Shown: positions 10,260 to 18,842 of the stretch, one piece after another
Numbering within the stretch: the first letter of the stretch is position 1
How the letters are laid out: every line of letters begins with the position of its first letter
NCBI GenBank assembly: GCA_029975475.1
Contig: JARKPB010000003.1
Coordinates: 1-64,000, forward strand
Direction: 5' to 3'
DNA: 64,000 nt
Origin: Anaerolineaceae bacterium
Lineage (GTDB): Bacteria > Chloroflexota > Anaerolineae > Anaerolineales > Anaerolineaceae
Program-made: the position numbers and the translations under genes
Notes under the pieces: model-generated
The model's input: the letters and a program-made list of their open reading frames with translations, nothing else
The model's database searches: none
Told to the model about the DNA's origin: nothing

Positions 10260-11033
10260 TTACATCCTGTTAAACGCCGCCGCTCCTTCGCGAAGAAGGC
10301 TGTGCTTGGTCTGGCGCTTGGTAACAGGGATGGTAAACATTGGCGCGTTTATATCATGCTCATGCCGGTCTGTCAATACAGAAGATGAGTCAAGAATTGC
10401 GCCGTCTGTCTTCCAGCGCCGGCCCATCAACCTGGCGCCGGTCAACGCGACCAGCTCAATCCGCACCCGACCGCCGGAGTAAACGAAGGCGCAGCCCGCG
10501 GTTGGAACGACCTCTTTCCGCAGCCCCATACCTGCCGCCCCCGGGTTCACCAGATAGACGCCGTTGATCTCGTGACATTCGAGCTGATGAGAATGTCCAA
10601 ACAAAATAACATCCGCGCCGTTTCCAGCAGCCAGCGCTTTGGGGAGATAACGCCGCGGGTCATAACCGTTTAGAACATAACGGAATTTATCCACCCAGTA
10701 ATTCCAGAAGCCAAAATGGCCGTGGGTCAGCGCGAAACGCACGCCCGCTACCTGTTCAAACCGCACCAGCGGCAGACGGGGACGGATGCTTCCATCGCGG
10801 TTGCCCAGGCAGGCGGAAACCGGGGCGACCCCGGTCAGTTCATCCAGGACGCTCTGGGCAGAGATATCTCCCAGGTGGAAAATTCGCTTAACCCCCCGAT
10901 CGCGCAAATACGGCAGCAGCTGAGGATGCAGTTCATCCAGCCGGTCGGGGACGTGCGTATCCGACACCAGCCCGATGCGGGCCAGCGGCTGACCTTCGCC
11001 GGCTCCAATTTCACGGATTACTTGCCAGTTCAT
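10260..11033 (-). CDS. Metallophosphoesterase (YfcE/MJ0936-like)
   Basis: Calcineurin-like phosphoesterase, probably acting on small phosphodiesters. 257 residues with the full metal site: SDTHVPD (Asp25, His27), HLGD, GNRD, LTHGHFGFW and GHSH. The fold core ends near residue 200; the last 50 or so residues, rich in basic amino acids, are not typical of the family. The start ATG overlaps the upstream HAD stop as ATGA (11030-11033), so the two are coupled. Last gene before the terminator at 10194-10232. Substrate unknown. Confidence 0.87.
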   Translation of the reverse strand: MNWQVIREIGAGEGQPLARIGLVSDTHVPDRLDELHPQLLPYLRDRGVKRIFHLGDISAQSVLDELTGVAPVSACLGNRDGSIRPRLPLVRFEQVAGVRFALTHGHFGFWNYWVDKFRYVLNGYDPRRYLPKALAAGNGADVILFGHSHQLECHEINGVYLVNPGAAGMGLRKEVVPTAGCAFVYSGGRVRIELVALTGARLMGRRWKTDGAILDSSSVLTDRHEHDINAPMFTIPVTKRQTKHSLLREGAAAFNRM

Positions 11034-11650
11034 TCAGGGTGATTTAGCAGAGCGCGGACGTCGCGCAGCGCCTGTTCGGCGGTTACAAAACGCACGGTTC
11101 GGATGCCCATTTGATTGGCCGCCTGAACATTTTCAGCAAAATCATCCACAAACACCGCTTCAGACGGCGCGATTCCCAGCCGGTTGAGGGTCAATTCATA
11201 AATCGCCGGGTCGGGTTTTGCCAGCCCCACTTCAGCCGAGATGACCTGAACATCAAAAGCGTCCATGCTCGGGTAAATCTCAGTCAATACGCGGCGCAAT
11301 CCGCTCCACGCGTTGCTCAGCAGAGCAGTCCGATAGGCCGGGCGAAGCGAGCGCAAAAAGTCAATGATATCTTTATCCCAGCGGTCGCCAGCCCAAAATT
11401 CGCGCTTGAACTGCGCCAGGTCTGCTTCGGTCAGGCCCAGATTGTTACCGATATTCTGCCAGTGCTGGTCTTCGTTGATTTTGCCAACCAGTGCCAGCCT
11501 GGCGCTGGGAGAATCAAACACCTCGTAGTACAATCTCTCAACCGGCAGCCCCAGGCGGTCCACCAGGCGCAGCCGCGGCCCGGGGTCCTCGGTGCGCATG
11601 AATACCCCGCCCATGTCGAAGATGACGGCGCGAATCGAAGATATTGCCAT
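11030..11650 (-). CDS. HAD-superfamily hydrolase (subfamily IA, YihX-like)
   Basis: Probable small-molecule phosphatase. 206 residues with motif I FDMGGV (nucleophile Asp; the second Asp is Gly, as in the YihX-like group), motif II LLSNAWSG, motif III Lys in GLAKPDPAIY and motif IV FVDDFAENV. Start placed at ATG 11650 because AGGAGG lies 8 nt upstream; an upstream in-frame start would add 12 residues without a ribosome site. 4-nt overlap with the metallophosphoesterase. Confidence 0.88.
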   Translation of the reverse strand: MAISSIRAVIFDMGGVFMRTEDPGPRLRLVDRLGLPVERLYYEVFDSPSARLALVGKINEDQHWQNIGNNLGLTEADLAQFKREFWAGDRWDKDIIDFLRSLRPAYRTALLSNAWSGLRRVLTEIYPSMDAFDVQVISAEVGLAKPDPAIYELTLNRLGIAPSEAVFVDDFAENVQAANQMGIRTVRFVTAEQALRDVRALLNHPE

Positions 11651-11704
11651 TAACACTGCCTCCTGCCAATGGCCGAAGTATAACACGCCGGGGATGGCCC
11701 GGGA

Positions 11705-12979
11705 TTAATTTGTCACAGGTTCCGAGGCCTGCGCGCAGCCATCCCCGCCAGCCCGCTGAGCAGGAAGCTTAAATTTCAACCAGACCGGCAGAATAGTGAC
11801 CAGCGAGACCGCCGCGGTGATCAGAAACGGCGCGCGGGGATTGATCGACTCCCACAACCTTGCGCCAATAGCGGGCGCGGGAAGCGAAATGACCCCCAGC
11901 GAAGTGGAGAGCAAACCGAAGGCTGTGCCGCGGACTTTTTCCGGGACAACCTTGCTGGTCAGAGAATTGTATGCCGGGCTCATGATCCCGCCCCCAACGC
12001 CAAACAAAGCCCAGGCGAGGGCATATCCCCAGAAAGACGCGGCGTTCAGAAAAACCATCAGCGCCGCGAAATCCAGCAAGAAACCCAGCGCGATGGCGGC
12101 GCGTTCGCCCTTTTTATCCGCCAGCCAGCCGCCAGGAAGGGTGACAACCATGGAAGCGACGCCCATGATGCTGGAGAGCCAGCCAATCTGGGTAACCGTT
12201 AGGCGGCCGATGTCCTCCATATAAACCGGCAGCAGCGTGAAAGACATCGAAGCGGATAGATCCCGAACACCATCCGTGATCACCAGCCAGGTCAACACAC
12301 CACCGCCCAGTACCAGCGCGAAGATGGTGCCCAGATTCGAGCGCAGACTGGTAAGGCTTAATCCTTCACCTCGAGCCGGCTGACTGCGCGCCGCCAGGCG
12401 GGCCATAGCCACGCGGATAATGGTCGCCAGAGTGTACAGCAACCCGGCGCAAACCAGCATGAAGCGAAACCCGAAATGATCGACCAGCCAACCGCCGAGC
12501 GGCGGCCCAACAATCACCACCAGCGTGTAAATCGTGTCGGTGATCGCAAATACCCGCGCCCGATTTTCTTCCGCGGACTGCTCGGCGATAAAGGCGCCAA
12601 ACGAAGGACCGACCAGCGAACGCGTTACCGCGCCGAACCCTTCCCCGACCAGGACCCACTGCCAGGAAGGCGTCAGCAGCAGACCGATATATGAAAGCAC
12701 CCCGGCCAGGCTGCCCAGCGCAATGCTGCGCAGCCGGCCGAGCGTGTCCGAAATCCATCCACCCAGAATTTGCAGGGCAAGCGGAATGATTTGCGAGAGG
12801 GTGAAGAACAACCCGACATCCAGGACGGATGCGTTGAGCCCGCGTAAATATAACGGCAAAATGGGGCCGTACATCTGCCAGGCGATGTTGGCAAGCACGA
12901 TCGCCAGCATAAACCAGCGCAGCTTTGTGTTGAGCAGCGGCGCTTTTGGCTTTGCAGTCTCAAATCCTGGCAGGCTCAT
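11705..12979 (-). CDS. MFS transporter (DHA1-like, 12 TM)
   Basis: Major facilitator membrane protein, probably a proton-driven exporter. 424 residues with two six-helix halves. The loop 2-3 signature is GGWISDTLGRLRSIALG and its C-terminal counterpart GGWLADKKGERAAIALG. The central loop (about residues 195-215) is polar. It sits 14 nt downstream of the tandem GNAT gene in the cluster that begins with the attenuator-like leader. Drug export is plausible from subfamily and context but the substrate is not readable. Only a weak ribosome site precedes the ATG at 12979. Confidence 0.88.
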   Translation of the reverse strand: MSLPGFETAKPKAPLLNTKLRWFMLAIVLANIAWQMYGPILPLYLRGLNASVLDVGLFFTLSQIIPLALQILGGWISDTLGRLRSIALGSLAGVLSYIGLLLTPSWQWVLVGEGFGAVTRSLVGPSFGAFIAEQSAEENRARVFAITDTIYTLVVIVGPPLGGWLVDHFGFRFMLVCAGLLYTLATIIRVAMARLAARSQPARGEGLSLTSLRSNLGTIFALVLGGGVLTWLVITDGVRDLSASMSFTLLPVYMEDIGRLTVTQIGWLSSIMGVASMVVTLPGGWLADKKGERAAIALGFLLDFAALMVFLNAASFWGYALAWALFGVGGGIMSPAYNSLTSKVVPEKVRGTAFGLLSTSLGVISLPAPAIGARLWESINPRAPFLITAAVSLVTILPVWLKFKLPAQRAGGDGCAQASEPVTN

Positions 12980-12993
12980 ATCTTTTTTTTCGC

Positions 12994-14016
12994 TTAATTG
13001 GATTCAAGCGCGCGTGTGACGATATCCCTACCAGGACGCAGCACCTTCTCATACATGTTAAACGCAGTCATGACTTTCATCCCCGCGCGTTGATAAATCC
13101 GCACCGCCCCGGTTAGATTGCTGGAATCTACCCCCAGACCCGCGCGGGTTTTTCCAAACCGTTTCAAGGCGCGGAAGGATTCCTTAAGGAGCGCGCTGCC
13201 AATCCCCGCCCCGCGCTGTTCGCGCAGCACCCCCAGCGTGTTGATCCAGCCCATTGTCTCAGAGATCGACGACTTCGGAGTACACAGCGAACAGCCAATC
13301 ACTTCGCCGTCTTTTTCCGCGACCAGGAATAATTCCGGGTGATGTTCTTCATTTTTCACATAGTGCATTTGCATCTCATAGTACTGCTCAAACGGCCGGT
13401 CAACAAAGCCGTAGTGATCGCGAAAAGCGTTTTGAGCTGTTCGGAACAGGCGGCGGTATTCATCCTCGCGCGGTTCAATCCCGCGAATGGTCACCCCTGC
13501 CGGTAGCGGCGCGGCCGGGATTTCCCCTTCCAGATTAATTTCCATCAACCAGGAAGTGCGTTGATAAAGATACCCTTCCGATATTAACAGCTCGTTCGCC
13601 GCCTGATCATTCTGCAGCACATAAGGGACTGCGGCCACCTGAATATCAGGCTCCGCGCGTTTCAGCACCTCTCTGGCGCGTTTTTCAGTCCAGCGCAGGA
13701 GGTAACGACCGATCCCGCGGCCACACCAGGCTGGATCGACGCGGGCGAAGGTGTACATGCGCGCGAAAGGGGGAATGTTCGAGGGGATTTCAGCGTACGC
13801 GACGATTCTTCCCTCCGGGGATACCGCCACCAGGGCGTCTTCGCCGATGACAAACTCGCTGGATGTCCAGAACGCCATCCCATCCGTCAGATCATCCAGG
13901 TCCACCTGAACCAGCGCCTGTGAGACGCGGTTTAACAGCGCGATGGTTTCTTCCGCGTCCTCCAGGCGAAATGGGCGGACGGTAATCCCGGCGGGTAAAT
14001 TCATCTCTGCTTTCAT
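12994..14016 (-). CDS. Tandem GNAT-family N-acetyltransferase
   Basis: Two GNAT folds in one chain (340 residues), an arrangement also seen in mycothiol-synthase-like proteins. Each half has an acetyl-CoA pyrophosphate loop: CGRGIGRYLL in the N-terminal half and RGAGIGSALL in the C-terminal half, the latter followed by GLGVDSSNLTGAVRIYQRAG. Start set at ATG 14016, preceded by AAAGGAG; an upstream in-frame ATG at 14070 would overlap the preceding gene's stop. Acceptor substrate unknown. Confidence 0.85.
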   Translation of the reverse strand: MKAEMNLPAGITVRPFRLEDAEETIALLNRVSQALVQVDLDDLTDGMAFWTSSEFVIGEDALVAVSPEGRIVAYAEIPSNIPPFARMYTFARVDPAWCGRGIGRYLLRWTEKRAREVLKRAEPDIQVAAVPYVLQNDQAANELLISEGYLYQRTSWLMEINLEGEIPAAPLPAGVTIRGIEPREDEYRRLFRTAQNAFRDHYGFVDRPFEQYYEMQMHYVKNEEHHPELFLVAEKDGEVIGCSLCTPKSSISETMGWINTLGVLREQRGAGIGSALLKESFRALKRFGKTRAGLGVDSSNLTGAVRIYQRAGMKVMTAFNMYEKVLRPGRDIVTRALESN

Positions 14017-14069
14017 TATGACTCCTTTCATTTTTTTCCCAGACCTTTTAACCTGAAAAACCCCGGGCA

Positions 14070-14621
14070 TCAGACGCGCCGCGAGGTTTCCCAGTCCCGG
14101 CGCAGCAGGCCCATAAAAATCAGGTCCCAGCGCCGGCCGTTGCGGTTCATCCAGTCGGAGATGCGCCCCTCTTCGATGAACCCAACTTTTTCGTAACTTT
14201 TACGGCCGCGTTCGTTGTACTCAAAATAATTCAACGAAACCCGGCGCAAGTTCAATTCAAGGAATGCAAAACGAACCACCAGATTTAAAGCTTCGGTGCC
14301 GTAGCCTTTGCCCCAGTGATCCCGTTCGCCAATGCCAATGCCAACCCAGCAGTCACCGGCAGCCCAATCGATGCCTCCTAATCCGACCGTGCCAATCACT
14401 TGATCCGCCGCGCAGTCAAAAATGGCAAATTCATATTCGCCCTTTCTGTCTTTTTCCAGCCATTCCTGCACCTGCTTGACAGAATAGCGATTCGCCGGAC
14501 CGGGATTTAGCAGCACCTGATATTCGCTGTCCTGGTCCCACTGAACGAACAATTTCGCGTCGCGTTCGGGTTCTAAGGGCTGTAGCCGAACCTTTTCGCC
14601 TTCAAAAACAGTGGATCTCAT
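14070..14621 (-). CDS. GNAT acetyltransferase (RimJ/RimL type)
   Basis: 183-residue acetyltransferase of the RimL-like group, which includes ribosomal-protein N-acetylases and antibiotic-modifying enzymes. The acetyl-CoA loop is HWGKGYGTEAL, followed by NLRRVSLNYFEYNERGRKSY and the FIEEG strand. Start at ATG 14621 (GGGAGG 5 nt upstream), overlapping the preceding GNAT stop as ATGA (14618-14621). A longer start at 14648 lacks support. Confidence 0.87.
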   Translation of the reverse strand: MRSTVFEGEKVRLQPLEPERDAKLFVQWDQDSEYQVLLNPGPANRYSVKQVQEWLEKDRKGEYEFAIFDCAADQVIGTVGLGGIDWAAGDCWVGIGIGERDHWGKGYGTEALNLVVRFAFLELNLRRVSLNYFEYNERGRKSYEKVGFIEEGRISDWMNRNGRRWDLIFMGLLRRDWETSRRV

Positions 14622-15199
14622 TCTGCCTCCCGATGATTTGCCATCCACGCGCTTCGCTGAAGCGAGAAAACCAACTCGTCCCAGTATCTGCCGTGCTGGT
14701 AATGCGCTTCCCGCCGGCGTACCTCCAGCGAAAAGCCGAAGCGTTCCAGCAAAGTTCTGAGCGCCTGATTTGCCTCGCTCAAATCGACCGTCACCAGCTC
14801 AAGATTTAGCTCGCGAAAGATGAAATTCAGCGCCAGCTGTAAGATCTCATCCCCGCAGGTTTGAACGGCGGCGTCATCTGGCAGATAAAGGCGCAGCCGG
14901 CAAAGATTGTTATTCCAGGCCACCCAGGGGATGCGGATAAATCCAACCAGACTGCCGTCTTGCTTCGCGCGCACCGCAAATTGGAACTGACGCCCATTTT
15001 CATCCGCTTCTTTAGCCTGCTTTTCATAGAGTTTTTTCAATTCAAAGGCAGACATTGGGCGGGCGGGCTCATCCAAAAGCCAACGCACGTACAGCAGGTC
15101 CTGAGTCCATGCGCTTTCGACTGCCGCGTCCTGATCCAGATCATAGGCGGTCAGGGTAAAGCGGCCGTTATCAAAGAGTTGGGTTTCGATTGATTTCAT
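14618..15199 (-). CDS. GNAT-like acetyltransferase with degenerate acetyl-CoA loop
   Basis: 193 residues resembling the RimL-type GNAT fold: the C-terminal half NLELVTVDLSEANQALRTLL and ERFGF match the helix-strand that follows the cofactor loop. However, the usual Q/R-x-x-G-x-G/A loop is replaced by DAAVQTCGDEIL, so cofactor binding may be lost or altered. AAAGGA lies about 7 nt before the ATG at 15199. Second gene of the cluster, 42 nt after the resolvase-like gene, and coupled to the next GNAT. Confidence 0.72.
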   Translation of the reverse strand: MKSIETQLFDNGRFTLTAYDLDQDAAVESAWTQDLLYVRWLLDEPARPMSAFELKKLYEKQAKEADENGRQFQFAVRAKQDGSLVGFIRIPWVAWNNNLCRLRLYLPDDAAVQTCGDEILQLALNFIFRELNLELVTVDLSEANQALRTLLERFGFSLEVRRREAHYQHGRYWDELVFSLQRSAWMANHREAE

Positions 15200-15241
15200 C
15201 TTCCGATCCTTTTCCTCGCAAAATAACCTGCCAGTACCTGG

Positions 15242-15721
15242 TTACCAGATCACCATATTCTGAGCCAGATGAGATCGCGGAACGAACGTGGACAGCTCAA
15301 CAGGCTCCAGAGCGGATCGCTCTTCACTGTAACTGAGCATTTTCAAACCCGGAACCAGGTTAAACAGCTCGGCCCACTCCAATCGAAATTCAGGATCAGC
15401 CAGCTGCTCGGCCGGGGACATCACCAGCACCTTCTTGACCGCGCCGTGCAGGATATCTTCCCGCAATGCGCGGAAGGCCTGGCGGCCAGAGCAGCCAGCG
15501 GGGTCTACATCCACATACACACCTACCAGGTTGCGCATCCCCAACAATTCTTCCACAACCAACAAACCGGCGTACAGGTGGCGTTTGGCGGAAACCGAAT
15601 AACCTTCCGCGTCGTTCAGGCTTCCGCAGACATACAACCCGGTTGCGTCTTCTGAACCGCGCGCCAGCAGGTTGAAATAATCTACGCGGTAAGCGCCTGA
15701 TTTCATTAATGTATCGAGCAT
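15242..15721 (-). CDS. Small protein resembling a serine-recombinase catalytic domain
   Basis: 159-residue protein, not assigned with certainty. Residues 28-110 show the pattern of a resolvase N-terminal domain: LYVCGS near the nucleophile position, EGYSVSAK, VGVYVDVDPAGCSGRQAF (compare the YvDxgxSGxxxRpaf block) and KKVLVMSPAEQL. The arginine of the classical YxRVS motif is Cys, the DRLxR arginine is absent, and no DNA-binding domain follows, so recombinase activity is unlikely. It is the first full-size gene after the leader terminators. AAAGGAGG lies 5 nt before the ATG at 15721. Confidence 0.55.
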   Translation of the reverse strand: MLDTLMKSGAYRVDYFNLLARGSEDATGLYVCGSLNDAEGYSVSAKRHLYAGLLVVEELLGMRNLVGVYVDVDPAGCSGRQAFRALREDILHGAVKKVLVMSPAEQLADPEFRLEWAELFNLVPGLKMLSYSEERSALEPVELSTFVPRSHLAQNMVIW

Positions 15722-15795
15722 GGCTTCCTCCTTTCACACATCTCCGGACGGTTGCAGCGTTTGCCGCGCTGGTCTGTCTGGGCAATCCGCATCAT
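15706..15795 (-). CDS. Possible 29-codon ORF overlapping the start of the resolvase-like gene
   Basis: ATG at 15795 with GGAG 8 nt upstream; the predicted peptide is basic with three cysteines. It ends 16 nt inside the next gene in another frame, and its codons contain that gene's ribosome site. It could couple translation, but it may equally be a chance ORF. Confidence 0.25.
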   Translation of the reverse strand: MMRIAQTDQRGKRCNRPEMCERRKPCSIH

Positions 15796-15817
15796 GGCAC
15801 TCACTCCATCAAAATAA

Positions 15818-15854
15818 CAAAAAAAAGCCGCGTTCCTTTCCTGGACCGTGGCTG
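15818..15854 (-). terminator. Second leader terminator (T2)
   Basis: Minus-strand hairpin AGCCACG...CGCGGCT (one A-C mismatch; an inner TCC/GGA pair is also possible), followed by TTTTTTTTG. Its 5' arm lies in CAGCCACGG (15846-15854), identical to the 5' arm of the upstream terminator T1, so T1's 3' arm could pair with it instead. Confidence 0.7.
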
Positions 15855-15871
15855 ACGGAGATACCGGTAGT

Positions 15872-15911
15872 CAAAATAAAACAGCCACGGGGCTGGAGCG
15901 CGCCGTGGCTG
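15872..15911 (-). terminator. First leader terminator (T1)
   Basis: Perfect 9-bp stem CAGCCACGG / CCGTGGCTG with a 12-nt loop, followed on the minus strand by TTTTATTTT. It begins 17 nt after the stop codon of the leader ORF at 15929. This spacing would let a ribosome paused at the stop codon mask the 5' arm. Confidence 0.85.
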
Positions 15912-15928
15912 CTGTGATTTCAGCGAAC

Positions 15929-16027
15929 CTACCTGGAAACAGGCGCACTCCGAGAAGGAGATTCAACACTGCCACCGCTGACAGCGGTGCACAGGGTGCT
16001 GACGTTAGGGATTTTGTTGAAGTCCAT
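15929..16027 (-). CDS. Leader peptide (32 aa)
   Basis: Short ORF starting MDFNKIPNVSTLC and ending SAPVSR, with AAAGGAG about 9 nt before the ATG at 16027 and a promoter about 40 nt upstream. It is followed at 17 nt by terminator T1 and then T2. The peptide is rich in Ser and Val with one Cys and has no run of a single amino acid. Its position suggests a regulatory leader peptide whose translation controls termination. A small secreted or modified peptide is the alternative, but no partner enzyme or signal sequence is visible. Confidence 0.6.
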   Translation of the reverse strand: MDFNKIPNVSTLCTAVSGGSVESPSRSAPVSR

Positions 16028-16066
16028 CTCTGTGCGCTCCTTTCTTAGAATTTTCTTAACGCTGTC

Positions 16067-16096
16067 AGTTTACCATGCTCAAGACCGGCGTGTCAA
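16067..16096 (-). promoter_or_regulatory. Promoter of the leader/GNAT-MFS cluster
   Basis: Minus strand TTGACA (16091-16096), 18-bp spacer, TAAACT (16067-16072). Predicted start near 16060, giving a leader of about 340 nt before the first large gene (ATG at 15721). Confidence 0.75.
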
Positions 16097-16176
16097 TACG
16101 TCCAGGTCATATTTCTACCTGGCCAAGTGGATAGTCTTTTGAATCGGGTATTTCTTATATGCTTTGCCTGATTTTT

Positions 16177-16185
16177 TGCTACAAT
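16177..16185 (+). promoter_or_regulatory. Extended -10 promoter of sdhCDAB
   Basis: TGC-TACAAT forms an extended -10 about 31 nt before the sdhC ATG. No good -35 is seen at 17 bp. It is divergent from the promoter at 16067-16096. Confidence 0.55.
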
Positions 16186-16216
16186 CATCTTGTTCCATCC
16201 TTCCTGGAGGTCTGAA

Positions 16217-16636
16217 ATGGCCCATCTTAAAACCCCGCTTCAAGGGTATCTCGGTTACCGCGGCCGCGAGGGACAGACGGCTTTCTTGCTCCACCGCATC
16301 AGCGGAATTGGAACCGCGCTGTTCCTCACCATCCATATTCTCGACACGGCTCTGGTCTACTTTTACCCAGGGCTGTACGAGGAGGCCATCGGTATCTACC
16401 GCACAACTTTGTTCGGCATCGCCGAACTCTTCCTAGTCTTCCTGGTGATTTACCACGGAATAAACGGGCTGCGCATCGCCGGTTTTGATCTGTTTGTGCC
16501 CCAGCGCTGGAACATTCCTACCGCCCGCGGCTCTTTCCGCCTCACCCTGATCCTGACCCTGCTGCTCTGGCTTCCAGCCGCCGCGGTCATGCTCTACAAC
16601 CTGCTCCATCATAATTTCGGTCTGTTCGGAGGATAA
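16217..16636 (+). CDS. sdhC: Succinate dehydrogenase cytochrome b subunit
   Basis: Membrane anchor of complex II. 139 residues with three hydrophobic helices and histidines H26, H40 and H80. The IYHGINGLRI segment is the family signature, and one or more of these His should ligate heme b. ATG 16217 has TGGAGG 6 nt upstream; an upstream in-frame ATG at 16190 lacks a ribosome site. First gene of sdhCDAB, 3 nt before sdhD. Confidence 0.93.
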   Translation: MAHLKTPLQGYLGYRGREGQTAFLLHRISGIGTALFLTIHILDTALVYFYPGLYEEAIGIYRTTLFGIAELFLVFLVIYHGINGLRIAGFDLFVPQRWNIPTARGSFRLTLILTLLLWLPAAAVMLYNLLHHNFGLFGG

Positions 16637-16639
16637 ATC

Positions 16640-17026
16640 ATGCAGCTACCGGACGCTATTAAGGAAAAGCCAGGCCGAAATTATGAAACCATCGCCTGGA
16701 AGTGGATGCGGTATTCAGCGCTGCTCTTGATTCCACTTGTCTGGGGCCATGTGCTGCTTCAGGATATTCTGGTCGGCGTGCATCGGATCGACTTAAACTA
16801 TGTTGCCCTGCGCTGGGCAAGCCTGGGATGGCGCATTTACGACGTGCTGCTGCTCGGTTTTGCCTTTGCGCACGGAGTCAACGGGCTGCGGCAGGTCGCC
16901 CTGGATTACATCCACAATCCGCGGGCGCGCCGCGGCGTTGAATGGGGTCTGCTCATTTTCTGGCTGCTGATCACCGGAATTGGCGCGGCAGCCATCATCG
17001 GCGGGGTTTCCGCCCTGCCGGAATAA
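16640..17026 (+). CDS. sdhD: Succinate dehydrogenase hydrophobic membrane anchor
   Basis: Second membrane anchor of complex II. 128 residues, three membrane segments, with H37 and H78; FAHGVNGLRQVALDY mirrors the HGINGLR signature of SdhC. The N-terminal 20 residues are cytoplasmic and charged. It follows sdhC by 3 nt and precedes sdhA by 9 nt, so the four subunits should be co-translated. Confidence 0.92.
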   Translation: MQLPDAIKEKPGRNYETIAWKWMRYSALLLIPLVWGHVLLQDILVGVHRIDLNYVALRWASLGWRIYDVLLLGFAFAHGVNGLRQVALDYIHNPRARRGVEWGLLIFWLLITGIGAAAIIGGVSALPE

Positions 17027-17035
17027 GAGGCGCGC

Positions 17036-18832
17036 ATGGATACCCTGCATACCTATGACGTCCTGGTGATCGGCGGCGGCGGCGCCGGCTTGATGGCCGC
17101 CCTGCATGCCGCGCCGCGCGCCAGGACAGCCGTGATCAGCAAACTCTATCCGCTCCGTTCCCACACCGGCGCAGCCCAGGGCGGTATCGGCGCCGCCCTG
17201 GGTAATGTTGAAGAGGACCGCTGGGAATGGCACGCGTACGATACGGTAAAAGGCAGCGATTATCTCGGTGACCAGGACGCGATCGACTTCATGTGTAAAG
17301 AGGCGGTTCAGTCCGTTTATGACCTGGAACATTTCGGTCTACCTTTCTCGCGCACACCGGACGGGCGAATTGCCCAGCGTCCATTCGGCGGCCACACCAA
17401 TAACGAGACCGGCAAACCGGTGCGGCGGTCCTGTTACGCTGCCGACCGCACCGGGCACATGATCCTGCAGACTCTCTACCAGCAGTGTATTAAAAATGAG
17501 ATCACTTTTTACGACGAATTTCAGGTGGTGGATCTTTTGCTGGTGGACGGACGCGCTGCCGGGGTGGTTGCCGTTGAACTGGCCAGCGGCGAGCTGCACA
17601 CGTTTCGCGCCAGAGCGGTGATCTTTGCCACCGGCGGACACGGACGCATGTGGGAAATCACATCCAACGCGTATTCCTTCACCGGAGACGGTCCGGCTGT
17701 GCTGCTGCGGCGCGGGCTGCCGGTCGAAGATATGGAGTTCTTTCAATTCCACCCCACCGGTATTTACAAACTGGGGATCCTTATTACAGAAGCTGTGCGC
17801 GGCGAAGGCGGCATCCTCCTCAACAGCAAGGGGGAACGCTTCATGGAAAAGTACGCCCCAAAAATAAAAGACCTGGCGTCACGGGATGTGGTCAGCCGCG
17901 CCATTTACCTGGAGACCCGCGCCGGAAATGATATTAACGGCCAGCGGTACATGCTGCTGGACGTGCGCCCGGAAACAGTCAACCGCTACGCCGCGCTGGA
18001 CGGCCGTACCCGCCCGGACGGAAGCCCTTACGTGGTGAGCGCGGAAGAAATTCTCAGCAAAATCCCCGATATCGCCGATTTCTGCCGAACCTACCTGGGC
18101 GTGGACCCGGTCAAACAGCCCATTCCGATTCAGCCGACCGCCCATTACGCCATGGGCGGCATCCCGACCAGCATCCGCGGCGAAGTGCTGGCAGACGAGA
18201 CCGGCCGGGTCGTTCCCGGGTTATACGCGGCCGGAGAATGCGCCTGCGTCAGCGTTCACGGTGCAAACCGGCTCGGCACCAATTCACTGGTAGACCTGAT
18301 CGTCTTTGGCAAGCACGCCGGCCTGAACGCTGCCGATTTTGCCGCAAGCGCGGACCTGCCGCCGCTGCCAGAAAACCCGCAGGCTTTTGCCGGACATCAG
18401 CTGGCCGCGCTGCGCGGCGGCAGCGGCAAAGAACGCGCGGCCCAAATTGGCCGCGAAATGCGCGCGCTGATGTTTGATGAAGTCGGCGTCTTTCGCACAG
18501 AGCAGGGGCTGGAGAAGGCAGTGGAAACCCTGCAGGACCTGCGCCGCCGGTTCACAGACATCCGCGTTGGCGACGCCGGCAAAGCCTATAACACCGCCCT
18601 GTTAAACGCCTGGGAGCTGGGCAATTTACTTGACCTGGCGCTGGTGACTGCCAGGGCCGCCCTCGCGCGCCGCGAAAGCCGCGGGGCTCATGCGCGCGAT
18701 GATTACCCCGCGCGCGACGACCAGAACTGGTTGAAACATTCGCTGGCCTGGCTGGATGAAGCCGGCCAGGTGCACCTGAAGTACAAACCGGTTACCATCA
18801 CCCACTACACACCCAAAGAGCGCACTTACTAG
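17036..18832 (+). CDS. sdhA: Succinate dehydrogenase flavoprotein subunit
   Basis: Catalytic subunit oxidising succinate to fumarate. 598 residues. FAD-binding [13 protein letters not shown] is near residue 13. [10 protein letters not shown] contains His43, expected to carry covalent FAD. Substrate and FAD-site residues lie in [15 protein letters not shown] and [13 protein letters not shown]. The C-terminus (HYTPKERTY) is typical of quinone-linked SdhA. Oxidative rather than fumarate-reducing use is inferred from the operon form and cannot be proven from sequence. Confidence 0.97.
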   Translation: MDTLHTYDVLVIGGGGAGLMAALHAAPRARTAVISKLYPLRSHTGAAQGGIGAALGNVEEDRWEWHAYDTVKGSDYLGDQDAIDFMCKEAVQSVYDLEHFGLPFSRTPDGRIAQRPFGGHTNNETGKPVRRSCYAADRTGHMILQTLYQQCIKNEITFYDEFQVVDLLLVDGRAAGVVAVELASGELHTFRARAVIFATGGHGRMWEITSNAYSFTGDGPAVLLRRGLPVEDMEFFQFHPTGIYKLGILITEAVRGEGGILLNSKGERFMEKYAPKIKDLASRDVVSRAIYLETRAGNDINGQRYMLLDVRPETVNRYAALDGRTRPDGSPYVVSAEEILSKIPDIADFCRTYLGVDPVKQPIPIQPTAHYAMGGIPTSIRGEVLADETGRVVPGLYAAGECACVSVHGANRLGTNSLVDLIVFGKHAGLNAADFAASADLPPLPENPQAFAGHQLAALRGGSGKERAAQIGREMRALMFDEVGVFRTEQGLEKAVETLQDLRRRFTDIRVGDAGKAYNTALLNAWELGNLLDLALVTARAALARRESRGAHARDDYPARDDQNWLKHSLAWLDEAGQVHLKYKPVTITHYTPKERTY

Positions 18833-18842
18833 CGAGGCTGGC

